Below are positions 1 through 12,185 of a stretch of DNA of 64,000 nucleotides, piece after piece. How positions within the stretch are numbered: position 1 is the stretch's first letter; every line of letters begins with the position of its first letter. A program made the position numbers and the translations under genes. Origin of the DNA: Caenorhabditis elegans (Eukaryota > Nematoda > Chromadorea > Rhabditida > Rhabditidae); assembly GCF_000002985.6 (NCBI RefSeq), contig NC_003282.8:310001-374000 (forward strand). Reading direction: 5' to 3'. The notes below the pieces were generated by a model. The model saw nothing but the letters and a program-made list of their open reading frames with translations. It did no database searches and had not been told where the DNA came from.

Positions 1-252
1 CAATTTATAAGCTTCTAGCTTTGAGGAAATTGATATTGTCCACAAAGTGTCTATTATCGAAAAAGTTTGATAGTTTCCAGCATATGTGTAACTAAAGTTA
101 TTGAGCTTCAAAACCTCCAATTGTAGACAGTTTCTGCAATAATCTGGTGTCAGTATTGAAAAAAAATGATGCAGTGTAGTTTAGGGTTATTCAAATTATT
201 GTAACACCGTCCGACAATTGATTTATAGTTCACTAGTTCTATAATTTTACAG

Positions 253-931
253 GGAGTTGTGCTGAAAAACCGTGAGGTATCAACCCTTCCACTTCCAATG
301 TGCGTCGCCAACTTTTTGGTCTCTTCTCAATGGTGCCTCTATGGTAATTTGGTGTCGGATATCTACATCATTGTGAGTTTCAAATGCATCCTTAACCGTT
401 CCTAAACTCATTATTTCAGATCCCAAATGGAATCGGTATGTTCTTGGCAATTGTCCAGCTCGCCCTCTTCGTCGTTCTTCCAATCCGTGAGAATGAGAAG
501 AGCCCGTTAGAAAAGCTCGCCAGTTGGTTCACTGGAAGAGATTCCAAGGTCAAGGATTTGGAAAGAGGAGGTAATTTAATAACTTTAGGAAATATAAGGT
601 GTTAAGGTAATCTAGGAGCACACATTTCATTCGTATTTAAAGCTTGGCGTTTTTTTTTATTTTCAGAAATTAGACTTTCAAAAATTCATTAAAATTAGGG
701 AAATGTTCAAAATTGAATATTGCAGACTGTATCGTCTCATCCCCACCGTCATCCCCACAAAAAGTGCCAAATGAGACACGCTCCGACGTTGAGGACAAGT
801 TCGATAAATTGATGGCTGAAACGTCATCAACTATTCCATCAGACAGTCGACGTGGCAGCATGGGCAGTCCACCATCATACAAGAGCCGATCGTCGAGTGA
901 CCCAGATCTTTCATCGATTCAATCCCCTTAA
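253..931 (+). CDS. swt-1: SWEET sugar transporter, 3' end of gene (partial)
   Basis: Three exons are visible: 253-372, 420-570 and 726-931. Bases 1-252 are the preceding intron, so the N-terminal half lies left of the window. The first two exons encode the second MtN3/SWEET repeat: V-L-K-N-R-E, then a run containing [19 protein letters not shown], then a [16 protein letters not shown] helix. The proline and the N-G pair are conserved SWEET positions in the three-helix bundle that carries sugar across membranes. The C-terminal tail of about 85 residues is hydrophilic, serine-rich ([13 protein letters not shown]) and probably cytosolic. A possible AATAAA signal sits at 1213-1218. The symbol is recalled from the dsc-4/snai-1 neighbourhood; the family call is firmer than the symbol. 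Confidence 0.8.
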
Positions 932-1551
932 TAACATTTTTGTTCTTTTAAATTTTAATCATTTCATTCTTTTTTTTTCTGTAAAAATTGTTGATTTATT
1001 TCCTTCTTGCTTACCATTTTCTCTTTGTTTTAATGTGGCCAATTTCTTCAAATTTTCACTTAAATCCCCAATTTGTACCGCCTAACTTGACATTTTTCCG
1101 ATCTCCTTTCCTGTAGGTGAACCATTACAATTTCCCCCGCGTGTTTTATGTACATATATATATAATGTCCGGTTAATAATGAATCCATTTCGAGTGATTT
1201 TCAGTTGATAATAATAAAATTTTATCTTCTCCTGAACTCTTCCCACTTTTCAGAAAGCTCATTTCGCCGAATAGATGCTAAGTGGTCCGGGTCATTTATT
1301 TTTACATATTTACCTTGTTGTCTACAGTAGAGCTTTCTCGTAAAGAGATTTTGTGCGAATTCTATTACCAATATAAAAATTGCCAAAATTTTATCCATGC
1401 TCGCCAAATCCATAAACTTCCCATGAAATCTCATGGCTTTGCCGATATTTTTTGATTCCAAGACACTGTAGCATTGAATAATAAACATTAAACTTCTAGA
1501 GTAAAATATTAGCATTTTGCAACGGTTTATATGACAAATGTAATAAATTTA
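932..1551. other. convergent 3' region between the SWEET and Snail genes
   Basis: This stretch holds the 3' UTRs of two convergent genes. A plus-strand AATAAA is at 1213-1218. On the minus strand a TTTATT complement near 1293 could serve the Snail transcript. A minus-strand open frame of 97 codons runs through it but has no family resemblance and no splice partners, so I read it as UTR. Confidence 0.5.
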
Positions 1552-3697
1552 TTAATCTCCATCTACTTCCACATCTTCTTTTTCAGCCTCACCACCACTT
1601 CCTCCACCTCTACAACATTGTTCGTGACGCTGACGGACTTGTACACGTGCAAATGATTGCCCACATCTCGAACATCGATGTTTCTTCTCTCCTGAGTGAG
1701 TTTGTAGGTGAGCACGTAAATTAGATCGATCCGCAAAGCAACGCCCACAGAATTCACAGCCAAAAGGTTTTTCACCTGAAATTACACGAGTTGGCTACTG
1801 ATGCAATGTCAAATATTTTCAAAGAACAAATCAGTGCCTATCAAACTTTAATAATATGTATTGTAAAAAAAGGTTAAAATACACTTTATAATATAATTTT
1901 GTAAAACTGAGTTGAATAAGCCAACCTGTATGCGTCCTGAGATGTCCCTTTAACAGCCATGGTCTTGAAAACGACTTCCCACAGTCATTGCAGACGCATG
2001 GAAGAGAATGTGTTTTTAGATGCATTTTGAGAGCTCCTGGGGATCTGAAAATACCGCATTTATCTTAGAAATTTTTTAGGTATTATTGAAATTCCTCTAT
2101 AAATATATGCAAGATAGTTTTTCTGACATTGGCATAATCTTGTTCGCTTGTAAATTGTGTAGTTTGTTTTCTGATGTTAGCTCTCCAAGTAACGAAATCT
2201 TAAGGGGGCATTTGAGAAATGCGCAGCCTACACGCACAGCTGCGTTTTCAAAACTGTTTTCTTACTAACTAGACAACGTACTACTATTTAATATAGAACC
2301 AAACGTTTGTGAAATTTCTGAAAGATACGGTAAGCATTGTAGAGCTCCGAAAATCTTCCGAAAATCCCCAATCTCCAAATGTTGAAATAACACAAGCTCC
2401 TTGGTACCCAACAATAAAAAAAAGGAGATCTTCTTCAAGAGATTCACCTGCAGCTACTCCGTCTTCTTTTTCTCCATCCAACCCATTCAATAATCTACCT
2501 GACTGATAGTAAGATAAAATCGGTGGAGGCAGCTGGCCTGTCGGCACAAGGAGAGCAAGAGAGAGTCGAATTACCCAATTTAACGAGGGATGCTTTGACG
2601 ACATGAGACGACTCATACCTGTTGCTTCTTGTTGATAGCTGATACGCAAACATACACCTGTGTGTCGGTTGAAGATCAGAATAGATACGTGGGAGGTCAA
2701 AATGTGAGGGTTATTCAACAAAAGTATACTTTTTAGGCAGAAGTATTTCTGCATTGAAAAGGTTGAAACAAGCTTATAGTCAGTTATAAACACAGATGTT
2801 ACCAGGAGTACACAAAAAATTTAAACTCTTGGCAGTTGCCGAACTCGGAAATTTTTGGCAAAATGGTGCAAAATGATGTTGCTGCGTATTTGTGGTTGTT
2901 ACCATGATTCCTTTGTTATTCTTTATGGTTTATTATGAAAATTTCATTACAATTTAACTTTACAACTAAAAAGGAACAAATAAAAAAATTTTATATGTTG
3001 GTGTTTAATAACAAATTAATTGAAGAAGAGTTTCACACTTCTGACAGTAGTATTTTTGCAAAGAAACATATCATTGTGGTTTTGTAAAAACTTCCAGTTT
3101 TTGATACTCTCCCTACTAACAACTCTCTGACTAGCCCTATTTTTTAAGCCACCTGCTCACTATCAATAACCTCTACCCTCCTTCCTACACCCCCTTACAA
3201 GTGTCAATGCGCGCGACAATCCCGAATCAATCCATCTTTCCTCTCTTTCCGGCGGATGCCTCTCGGTGGGCTAATGTGTGTGTGTGTGTGAGGCGGCATT
3301 TCTCACACCTCTTCTTCTTCTTCCAATTTATAAATATATATCTGATTGTGGCACCTGTCTGCCGTCACGGAAACGGGGGGCACCTGACTATTGAGAGGTT
3401 TTCGTAACTAACCTATACACCTTTTTACAATGTGGACAGCTCTGCTGTAATTTGCCTTCTTTGTGAAATTGCAGATGTCTTCGAAGACCAAAATAGGTTA
3501 GATATGTTTTTTTGCAGAATTGACACTATAAATGGGATTTTTAGACTTTTTCTCAATATAACCGCACTTACCACCAATTTCTGATTATCCAACGATGAGC
3601 AACTGGCAGATGAAGAAGATGATGAGGGTGCCGGGTCAGGGGAAATGAGGTCTTCTATGGTTTCAAAGATGCTTTTCCTTTTTGTATTGATACTCAT
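1552..3697 (-). CDS. snai-1: Snail-family C2H2 zinc-finger transcription factor
   Basis: Four exons in frame: 3572-3697, 3413-3525, 1926-2044, 1552-1775 (193 aa). Five fingers follow a short N-terminus: CQFC...H-x3-H near residues 43-63, CPHC near 72-92, CNDC near 98-118, CEFC near 126-146, and a last CSRC...H-E-Q-C near 154-174. The last is the CCHC finger typical of the Snail family. Finger three reads [17 protein letters not shown], the family signature. Snail proteins bind CAGGTG E-boxes and usually repress. The N-terminus ([18 protein letters not shown]) is not a vertebrate-type SNAG motif, and a serine run follows. Intron 2 (2045-3412) is large and holds two CACCTG sites at 3352-3357 and 3381-3386. 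The gene lies 1.4 kb downstream of dsc-4 on the same strand, too far for an operon. Confidence 0.9.
3275..3290. repeat. (TG)n microsatellite in Snail-gene intron 2
   Basis: Eight TG dinucleotides in a row inside the large intron of the Snail-family gene. Confidence 0.8.
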
Positions 3698-5118
3698 TTT
3701 TGGCTAGGATTTTTTCTGGAATTACATAACTGAGGAATTTTATAAATAAGTTTGTAGGCGACGATAAGAGCACTAAAAAAATGGATAACCCAGATGAGTT
3801 TACGGTTAAGCATCGCTAGAATTTTCTTTTTTCGATAGTAGCATTCTTTACGTCCAAAATTGTAACAGAGAGCCACGTTAATATTTGTTGTAGTAGTTGT
3901 GAAACGATAGTCTTAAGGAATATTAATAAATTCAAAAAAAGGGAATGTTAATAACTTCAAAACATTCAAGCTCAAACTCAATTTGCAGGTACTCCTTCAT
4001 TTTTAGAATACTAATGAAATGTACAAAACAGTCTTAAGTAGGGCAACAGCAATATAATGAACTACTTACAGAATTTTGACATTTTGCAAATTGCGACCCA
4101 ATTTGCAAAATGTCTTGGCAAAACATGGCTGAAATTTGGTGTTCACTTGTTTCAGCTATATCGTGAATCTTAATTGGTCTGTAGTGAACCTACGGAGCAT
4201 TGTGGTTCTTATGAAAAATTTAAAATTAAATTAAAATAGAGAAGCAAACAGTATCTGTGAATAAAAAACAAATAGTAAAAATCACATTTTATTGACCCTA
4301 CAACTATTGTCTGAAACCAATGTTTTGAAGCCATCGTTCAAAAGAAGTTTCAGTACTTCTCTGGCTTTCAGTGAAATCCAATTGAAGCTCACTTTTGGGT
4401 CAGAAATTATTAATCCGTTTTTACTTAAGGGTGTGTGAATTACCTACTAAGTCATCTCTACAATAACTATTTCAAATTCATATTGAAAAGGTAAAACCAG
4501 CTGAAAAACCTCTCTATCGGCTTTGGTATAAAAACGGATTTAACATCAACAATTAACTGATTGGCTGATACGACAAAAAGTGGGAGGGGATTCATCTTTT
4601 GCTTTATCTGCCTCTTGTGACTCCTCATCGTTGTGTTGTATCCGGACTTCTACCTTTCCCCCATTATCACACCTGTTGGTTTGATTTCGGCCGACAGGTG
4701 CCCCCTTGCCAAGGAGGCTCGTTGGTGTTGATATGAGAGATGTTGCACGGGCGGGAAGTCAGAAGTTATGGGAGCCAAGGGACCGAGAGGGGTGTTAGGA
4801 ACTATTTCTAATACATTTAAAACTTTTCCATTTTTTTTCAAAATGCATTGAAATTCGAAACATCTGAAGTGTTAATAACAGTTTTCAAACATATTTTTCT
4901 AAAAAGGATCACAAATTATATGAGAAGATATGCCAAATTATCAAGCTTTTAAGGGTAAAAGCGCACTCGTTATCTGCAAGTTGATCTCGAAGATCTCAAT
5001 TTTCGATTTGCAAGTATATTTATCAGATTCGGTGGTTCAGCTTGATACTATTTCTCAATAAGTTATTTTTTATTTGATTCCAGAACAAACATGAAATGTT
5101 AATAAAAAAAACAAACAA
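3698..5118. other. intergenic region, likely Snail-gene promoter
   Basis: No gene is supported here. It lies 5' of the Snail-family start and 3' of dsc-4. It holds a perfect 15-bp inverted repeat (4078-4092 with 4100-4114) and a pair of E-boxes, CACCTG at 4670-4675 and CAGGTG at 4695-4700. These match the known Snail-type binding core. Confidence 0.6.
4670..4700. promoter_or_regulatory. paired CAGGTG E-boxes upstream of the Snail-family gene
   Basis: CACCTG at 4670-4675 and CAGGTG at 4695-4700 are in opposite orientation, 19 bases apart, about 1 kb upstream of the Snail-family ATG. The hexamer is the established Snail/Scratch core site. Autoregulation is only inferred. Confidence 0.35.
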
Positions 5119-8100
5119 CTACAATCTAAACTGCTCCAAATAACTATTACACTGCCGAATCGTCGAGTCATCCAACCTGTATGTAACTCCAGGATGTACT
5201 CGTTTTCGATTAAGCGTCTTCTTTTTATGCTTTCCAATTTGATCCTGTACAACTGTTTTCTGATTGATATCAACATTGCTATTAGATGTTCTTAGGCAGA
5301 AGTCATATGGGAGAGTCTCGAAAATTGCACGGGTGTCTGTGGTGAAGGTGGAGAGCGCCGAGATTGTGGATTCCACGTGGCGGACTGGTTCTGAGTGATG
5401 GTAGAGGGAAGCCGTTAGGTGTAAGGATCCGGATGTACTGAAATGTTTAATTATTTTTAAGAATGTTTATAACAGGCGTAACTATACAAAGCTAGAAACT
5501 ATACATCAACCTAATTGTAAGTTGAAATTACCTAAGACTTATTTTTTTGCCTGAGCCCCTTCGCTGAGGCTCTTTAATGTGGGCCCTTAGACCTAGACCC
5601 GTAGGCTAAAACTGTTGGGCCTAGGGATCGTCTAATTCCTACGATCAATAAAAATAAGAGGATCTTTCAAGAACTCACTATGCCTCTGCCTTTGCATTCG
5701 ATCTCTGATTCCAAAGGGAAACTTCCGCCGATGCAAGAACTCTCATACTAATTGCTCCAACGCTATCAACGTCAAGAGTCAATCCAGAGAGCAATGGCAC
5801 CGATAGTCGAACGTCTCTAACAGGAACATGACCTTCAAATGCCTTATGCGTCCTTCCATCTGCTTCCCAGACAGTGGAAAGCAGGTCAGTACTTCCCTTG
5901 AAGATGTGGTGAGTTGGTAGCTTGTGACCAGCAACTCCAATTCGAACAGACCCTTGTGGAGCGCCGGATCTTGAAGAAGCTGATCCAGTCACAAATTGCT
6001 CAAGGTGCTCAGTGTCGATGGAGAGCTAAAATTTGTATTCAATAAATTATCCTATAAAATAACAAAACTTAAAATTCCCTCACCGAGAATAAATTGTGCT
6101 CCTTCCTTCCCTTCTTCATCGATAGCTCAAAGATGGATCTCTTAAAGGATTTTTGCAAGAATTCTGTGTTCGCAGTGGAGAACAGTTGGAAGTTTGAAGC
6201 ATCTGCAATCTCTTGCCAGTGAACATGAGAATCCGCCTGAAGTGCTCTGTGCAAGAAGTTTGGTCGGAAAACCTTAAACTTCCGCATTCGCGACCAAAAT
6301 TCGGCCTTCAGTTCATCCTTGTTTCCGCTTGCCTCGATAGCCTTGTACAGGTAATGCCATTTTTCCTGATCATCGGGGTTAAGAGTCTCAGTTCGCAGGA
6401 TCAAGGTGGCCACGTTTTGATGATCAGGGACACATTTGAGGAGAATGTCGATGGCGAGTTGAGAATGAGAAGTTGGAGTTTCCTGGCTGCATGTGTTGCG
6501 GAAGAGTTTGATGAGCTTGTGGGTGAGCTGTAAAATTAGATATTCAAAAGATGAGTTTTACAAGTTGAACCAATGTAGAAGCCGGCAGGATTCTAATGTA
6601 CAAAAATAGCATTGAACATTTTTAATAACAATTTCAGACGGCCCGATGCCACGTGAACCTAAAAAAGTTAAGGGAGGGGTTGTAAAACGTTCAAATACTT
6701 TATTGACCCATATCTAAATGTGAAGAGAACTTTATATCAACACAATTAATATAAGAAATAAATATACATGTACGGACTTTATTTGTCAAGTTTATAGTTT
6801 ACTATGTCTTCAATATTAAATACATAGAGTGCACTGCACACTGCGTTTGGCAGCAAGCTATTTTGTATCTTCAAAAATGTACAGGAGCGCCAATTTTTTT
6901 TTTGGTTTGGCATATACTGATGTGCCGAAAAAAAAATTCGGCATGTGCCGAAGTGCCGCGCATCTCTTGTTCATACTTCAATCCACTTACTTGTGTTTCA
7001 TACAAATTCTTGCTCGCAGCCAGAATAACGTTGAGTGCGGCTTTCTGAACATCCTCCGACTCAGTTTCACATATGAATTTCTTAGCAAAAGTGTAGGATC
7101 CGAAAATTGGAATATTCTCCAGAACCTCGAGAACTCTGACTTCAACTCCACCAGCTGTCAGGTCAGTGATGAATTTGTTGACAATCTGAATATCAACAAT
7201 AACGCATAGAATTCAGTGAAAGTAAGGATCTTACCGTTTCCTTTCCTTTATTGCAAGAGTTTAAGCTGCTTGTCGATGCTTCACATCGTTTGTTCAGCAC
7301 AGTTGCAATTGTGTTAGCCACCTTCCAATATTCTTCTGATTTTTTATCAAGGGACCCGAGCCAGTACATCAATTGTTTGTGCCATTTCTCATTGTTAGAC
7401 GAGCTTTGTGAAATTCCAAAAAGTAAATCATCAAGATAATCAGGGGACGCGGTAAGAAGAACTTCACGAGCAGTGGTGATAGATTCTGCTGTACCGACTC
7501 CTCCGAGGGCACTGGCGATAAGAGATCTGGAAAAAATGTTTAGCTGGTTTGGGAATGTATGTGATGATGTACTTACAGAACATGATCATTCTCTGGGTAT
7601 TGGATAGCAGCTTCCCAGTCCTGTCGCTTAGCCAATCGGGCTTCTTGAGCAATTTGACTATAAAGCAAAGAATGTTTCTCACAAATGTGTGAGTCACCCA
7701 TATCTTGAAGATGACGGCGGTATGTTCCAATAAGCTTTGTTAACTGAATAATGCCTTTAGCGTTTGAATTACATTACATTCAGAAAAATAACCTTATTCG
7801 ACTGTTCCTGCGCAATCTTGACATGCTCGTAAAGTTTTCCTCCGACACGAACTGCTCCAAACGCCTGCTCGGCGCATTTGGCGGATGGTACGGTATCATT
7901 ACAGTAGCTGGTGACGAAGACACGTGTACGGTTGGTGATTTCTACGTGAGTTCTAGAATAAGTACAATGTTAAGGATGGGGTTATTGAGCCGAATCTCTG
8001 CCAGTTTTTCGGAAAAAATATCACTGAAAACTTAATACTGTATTACTCAAGTCAGAACTCTTGAAGGTGCAGCGAATAAAAACATCACAGGTCCATACTC

Positions 8101-10470
8101 CAGATTAATGTTTTCTTTGGTTTTTGACTCCTTTAGAAACAATGGAAAAACATTTTTGTATGTTTGCAAATTTTAAGAACCTACTCACCTGGATTCCAGA
8201 GTGAATCCGTATTTCTCGTGAAGTGGACTCTTGAATGCTAACATCTCAATAGCATCAACCATAATAATGTCTGCATCGACTTTTGTGTTCTGTCTGAAAC
8301 TCTATTCTTTTCCTAAAACTGTATCATGTTTTAACTTACGTGTACCAGACATCCTGATCATATTGAACACTCTCGATTCCTTCGAATTTCGTAAAATTTG
8401 TGCCGTAACCCAAATCACACTTCTCGATAATTCTTCTAAACCGTTTATCCTCTGGCCTTCCAAAGTTCACGAAGCATCTTCCGTAAATTGTGTCGACTGT
8501 TTGCTCGTCTCCTTCTCCGTACTCTGCTGGCGTGTAGATTGTATTCACAATTGCGTACAGGAAATTCCAGGTGGCGTCACTCTCATCGGACGCTTTAAGG
8601 ATATGCTCCGCATTATTACCACCTTGACGGAATGCTATGTAGATTGGAGATGGATTACCACAGTTGTCAGTGTTGCATTGGGTTAGCTGAAAACGCAAAT
8701 TATGAGTTCGTAGACATTTTTGCTCGTAGAATATGATGCTCTTGCTTCAATTTTCAAGTACTACTAGATAATGGTAGAATTTTTGGGATTACTGTAGGTC
8801 AGTTTATACGCAAAGTTAGATGTAAAATATTTTGAGACAAAAAATGGCAAAACTCACAGTTTTGGGAAAATTCTGATTTTTTTCGCATTTCTGCACAATG
8901 TCTGGACAATGCAAAAACGTTTTCAGCAAATTGCAAAAAAAAATTATGGAAACTTGATTGAAAAATTCAAAAAAAAATCATTCAGTGAGCCTTGCCTCAC
9001 GACAAATTGCGCAGTTTGTGGAGGAAGTCGGTTTAATGCTCATATTTTAAAATTTTTGATTTGTTTGATACTGAAGATTATTTTCGAAGAAAAAAGATTT
9101 TACCGTAAACCGTCCCAACATGCCACCCTCCACGTCATGATGAAGTGTTTCAAAGCTGAAATTTCCAGCAATAACGGTCGATGGATCCTTCTCCTTATTA
9201 TCAATATCATCGTAAATCATAGATTCAGTACGGAACCAGTAATCCACTTTCAGTAGTCGGACAGTGTTCTCGTTCATTTTCGGCTGATTTTTATAGTAGT
9301 CTGGACCATGTTTGCGAAGGTTCTTCTTGATTTCATCGAGATCCGGAACTGCTAGGCAAACTGAAAAGGAAACAATTTTCAAGCTAGAATTTTAAAACTC
9401 GAAAAATTTAATTTTTTTTAATGTTCGCATTAGTCACAATTAAAAAATGTTTAAAATTAAAAGTCAAAAGTTTTGTCAGTTGACCACATTTTGAACAACG
9501 GCTATGAACATAAACGCAAAGTATCTCAGCAACCAGTAGATATGCAAGAAAGTGATAAACTAATAAAGTGTAGTTCTTAATGTGTATATTAGTATTGCAA
9601 TGTTTTTTTTCTACTCTTTAAGTTTCTCGAGTAAGCGCCGGTCAAAGTTTAAAAAATAACTTTTCCAAGCATTTATTTAGATTATGAACAAAGTGCATGC
9701 GACAAACACCTGAACTTTGAAAAACTCGAAAAATTTGATAAATAAAACATTTCTTCAGTCAGCGTGAAATTTTTAAATGGAAAATATTTTTAAGGGGCTC
9801 GATATGGCTGATATTGATAAGATAATATATTGGCTGTTAGATAAAGTGTTTGAAAGTAAAATCAGTTTTAATATTTTAATCAGCATAATTGTGTGCCATC
9901 AAGAAAAATAGGAGACGATGTGTAGTCGTAAACACCTGTGCGGATCGAGTTGTATAAACAACCTCACTCTGGGGAAGAAATATTTGAATTTTGCAATACG
10001 GTTATTATTATTTTACAATCATTTCAATCAGAAATAGACAATGTTAAAAAGCGAAAGTTGTATTTGAAAATGGTCCACAGCGTAATTGATAAGTATTTCA
10101 CATATATCAGTATTTGCCAAGTTATGGCGGCTCAAAAAATGACCTAAAATTATTTAAAACTTGAAATTTGACTAACTTGTCAATGTCGGAGCCGTTGGAA
10201 ACTTTTTTTGTTGAAATTGCCGTCTAATTTTGGTTATACCCGTTAAATATCTTGCGTTTTCTGACAAGTCAAATTTAAAATTTTAACTAATCCCAGGTCA
10301 TTCTTTGAGCCACATAACCTTTTTTTTGAGAAGTTTTCGAGAAAATTCATTATGAAATTCGGTGTTTTCAGACAATTCGACTACACCACCTTCAAGCAGT
10401 TTTTGTTTCAAAAAAATTCCCTACCTCCCACAGTAACGGCCAGAAGCAGCCATATCCGTGATGAGAACAT
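5119..10470 (-). CDS. dsc-4: microsomal triglyceride transfer protein large subunit
   Basis: Eleven exons in frame: 10425-10470, 9104-9360, 8340-8686, 8189-8293, 7793-7952, 7577-7743, 7235-7526, 6991-7185, 6084-6527, 5679-6025, 5119-5437. They give 892 aa, close to the usual MTP length. Exon 1 encodes a signal peptide (MFSSRIWLLLAVTVG), which fits an ER-lumen protein. The middle holds the vitellogenin-N helical domain (exons 7577-7743 to 6084-6527). The C-terminal third has the lipid-cavity beta-sheet segments (SVGAISMRVLASAEVSLW). MTP loads triglyceride and phospholipid onto apoB/vitellogenin-type lipoproteins, working with protein disulfide isomerase. Intron 1 (9361-10424) contains part of a foldback repeat. 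The start was chosen because it is the only ATG in frame with a signal peptide and a phase-1 donor. I recall the worm protein as 892 aa, which agrees. Confidence 0.93.
10120..10405. repeat. foldback-family repeat copy in dsc-4 intron 1
   Basis: The copy runs from TTATGGCGGCTCAAAAAATG to ATTCGGTGTTTTCAGACAAT. The same ends and palindromic layout recur at 42029-42428, with a fragment near 54325-54445, so this is a dispersed foldback element rather than coding DNA. Confidence 0.6.
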
Positions 10471-11327
10471 CTCTGGTTTCCAAATTTCTCCCAGAGAGAG
10501 CAAAATTAAAATAATTTTATTGGCAATGGAGTCCTGTTTGGATGGAAGAGAAGAATTGTGAATGATGCAGAGAAGCAGTACTATTGATAAGAGTTATGAT
10601 TTTATGCTTGCTGATAACACTAAAAATAAGGGTGATTCTATAATAGGTACACGTTTCATTAGTAAACTGAAAATATACACTAAAACCGATAAATCCGGGA
10701 AATTGTTTCGGTTGAAATTGGATATGAAAATTGGTCATGACAAAGGTTTCACTTTCCTAATCTACGCGGCAACGTTTTTTTGCGGTTCGTTCAATCCTAC
10801 TTATTATTAGCAAACATCTAAAACTTTGAATTAATTTTCCTTTTTTCGAATCCGGCATAACTGTACAGTGTACACCAATAGGGCCCTAAGTCTATGCCCT
10901 TTTCGACCAAAATAAAGGCACATCATTTGAGAAGACAAACCACGATTTGTAACCTGACTAGGCAAATAACGGCTCCTCCGATCCTTCATTGTTAATCATT
11001 TTCTCTATATATTGATTACAATAGGAAAAAAATGTAATTATTCTCACCTGATTTTATCGGCTGTGCGGCTGTCCGCTGGTACAGCCGGTCGAGCGCGTCG
11101 GAAGTGAAAAAACCCCTGTTGAACGACGTAGTTTCCGTATTAGTGGAATACGGCTTGGTGGCAAAATTGGTCAATTTTATGTAAATGTACAAATCCATTT
11201 AAAATTGGAAAAATACAATTTTTAGTGTTCGGAGTTCAATTTTGAGTCCTCTATCTACAAAATTGCCCATTTTAGAGGTTTTACAGACAGTTGAATTGTT
11301 CTGAAAACTCAAAAATTTAATTTTCAG
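10471..11327. other. dsc-4 upstream region with unresolved coding potential
   Basis: This is 5' of dsc-4. A plus-strand frame at 10562-10810 (82 codons, no valine codon, so no phase-0 donor) and a segment at 11085-11180 open in several frames on both strands do not join into a convincing model. Nothing else is recognised. Confidence 0.3.
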
Positions 11328-11465
11328 GCAACTACTTCCGAAAATAATTCTGCAAAACATCACGAACAAGTTGTGGATTCAGAAACTGCAGAAGAAGATG
11401 AATATATCAACGTAGTTGATGTGGATACGATGCCACCATTGCTGGAAAAATCACAATTGGCTTAA
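11328..11465 (+). CDS. coding-like terminal exon of an unresolved small gene
   Basis: A strong acceptor (AATTTAATTTTCAG) opens a 46-codon frame ending in TAA at 11463-11465. The peptide is acidic (ETAEEDEYINVVDVDTMPPL) and has normal worm codon use. A possible upstream exon is 11085-11180, with donor TTTAT|GTAAAT and phase 0, but its own acceptor is poor. A second donor (TTG|GTCAAT) would keep a different frame open there. I found no start codon that joins. It could be the 3' end of a short gene diverging from dsc-4, or a relic. Confidence 0.3.
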   Translation, partial: ATTSENNSAKHHEQVVDSETAEEDEYINVVDVDTMPPLLEKSQLA

Positions 11466-12185
11466 ATTCTTAGTCGATTTATTACCGTTTTGCGATGTTA
11501 AAGAGCTTGTTATTTATTTCTATCATGAAAATTTATTGGATAATTAAAAACAAAATAGCCTTTCGTAAAGTTATATCGCAAATGCCTGACAATAATGAGA
11601 ACCATTCCGTGCTCCGCAGTATGCTGAATCATGTTTGATGGAATAGTGGAAGGGATTCTACAAAAAAGGAAAAATTTCGATTATATATTTCCATCAATAA
11701 ACTCAAAATGACCACAAACGACTTATGGCTGTTTAAAATCCTTTAAAAATGGACTTTTTTTGTTCAAATAGGAAAGTTTGCTAATTTGCTCTTGTGGCAG
11801 CGGTGTAGTTAACCTTTTTGGTACTTATGTAATTCCCCCTCATTTTAAAAGTAATTTTTGTAAGTTATAAAAAATAAAAACGTGTCGTATACTTTTGTAT
11901 ATTTAGGCATGCAATTTAATTTTAAAATGAGAAGGCATACCCACAGGTATCATTTTTATATTTTTTGAGTCATTTATTACTCATTTTAGGTTGATTTTAG
12001 GTTGAATAGGCACCCAAATTTACATTTAGGTGCCCATAAACTGAGAATCTACCAAAGGAATAAACGACTCAAATATACAAACAAAAGTTGTTTTTTCCTA
12101 ATCCCTGCCACGTGAACAAGTTGACATAATTTCAAATTTTTGCAAAAATGGAATCCGGTCGTTTGGGGTCTTTTTGAACTTTATT
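11466..12185. other. intergenic, nothing recognised
   Basis: AT-rich sequence between the lone plus-strand exon and the 3' end of the ground-like gene. No supported gene or clear repeat. Confidence 0.5.

Noticed and set aside
1222..1515. 97-codon minus-strand frame downstream of the Snail-family gene
   Set aside because: No family resemblance and it lies where the 3' UTR should be.
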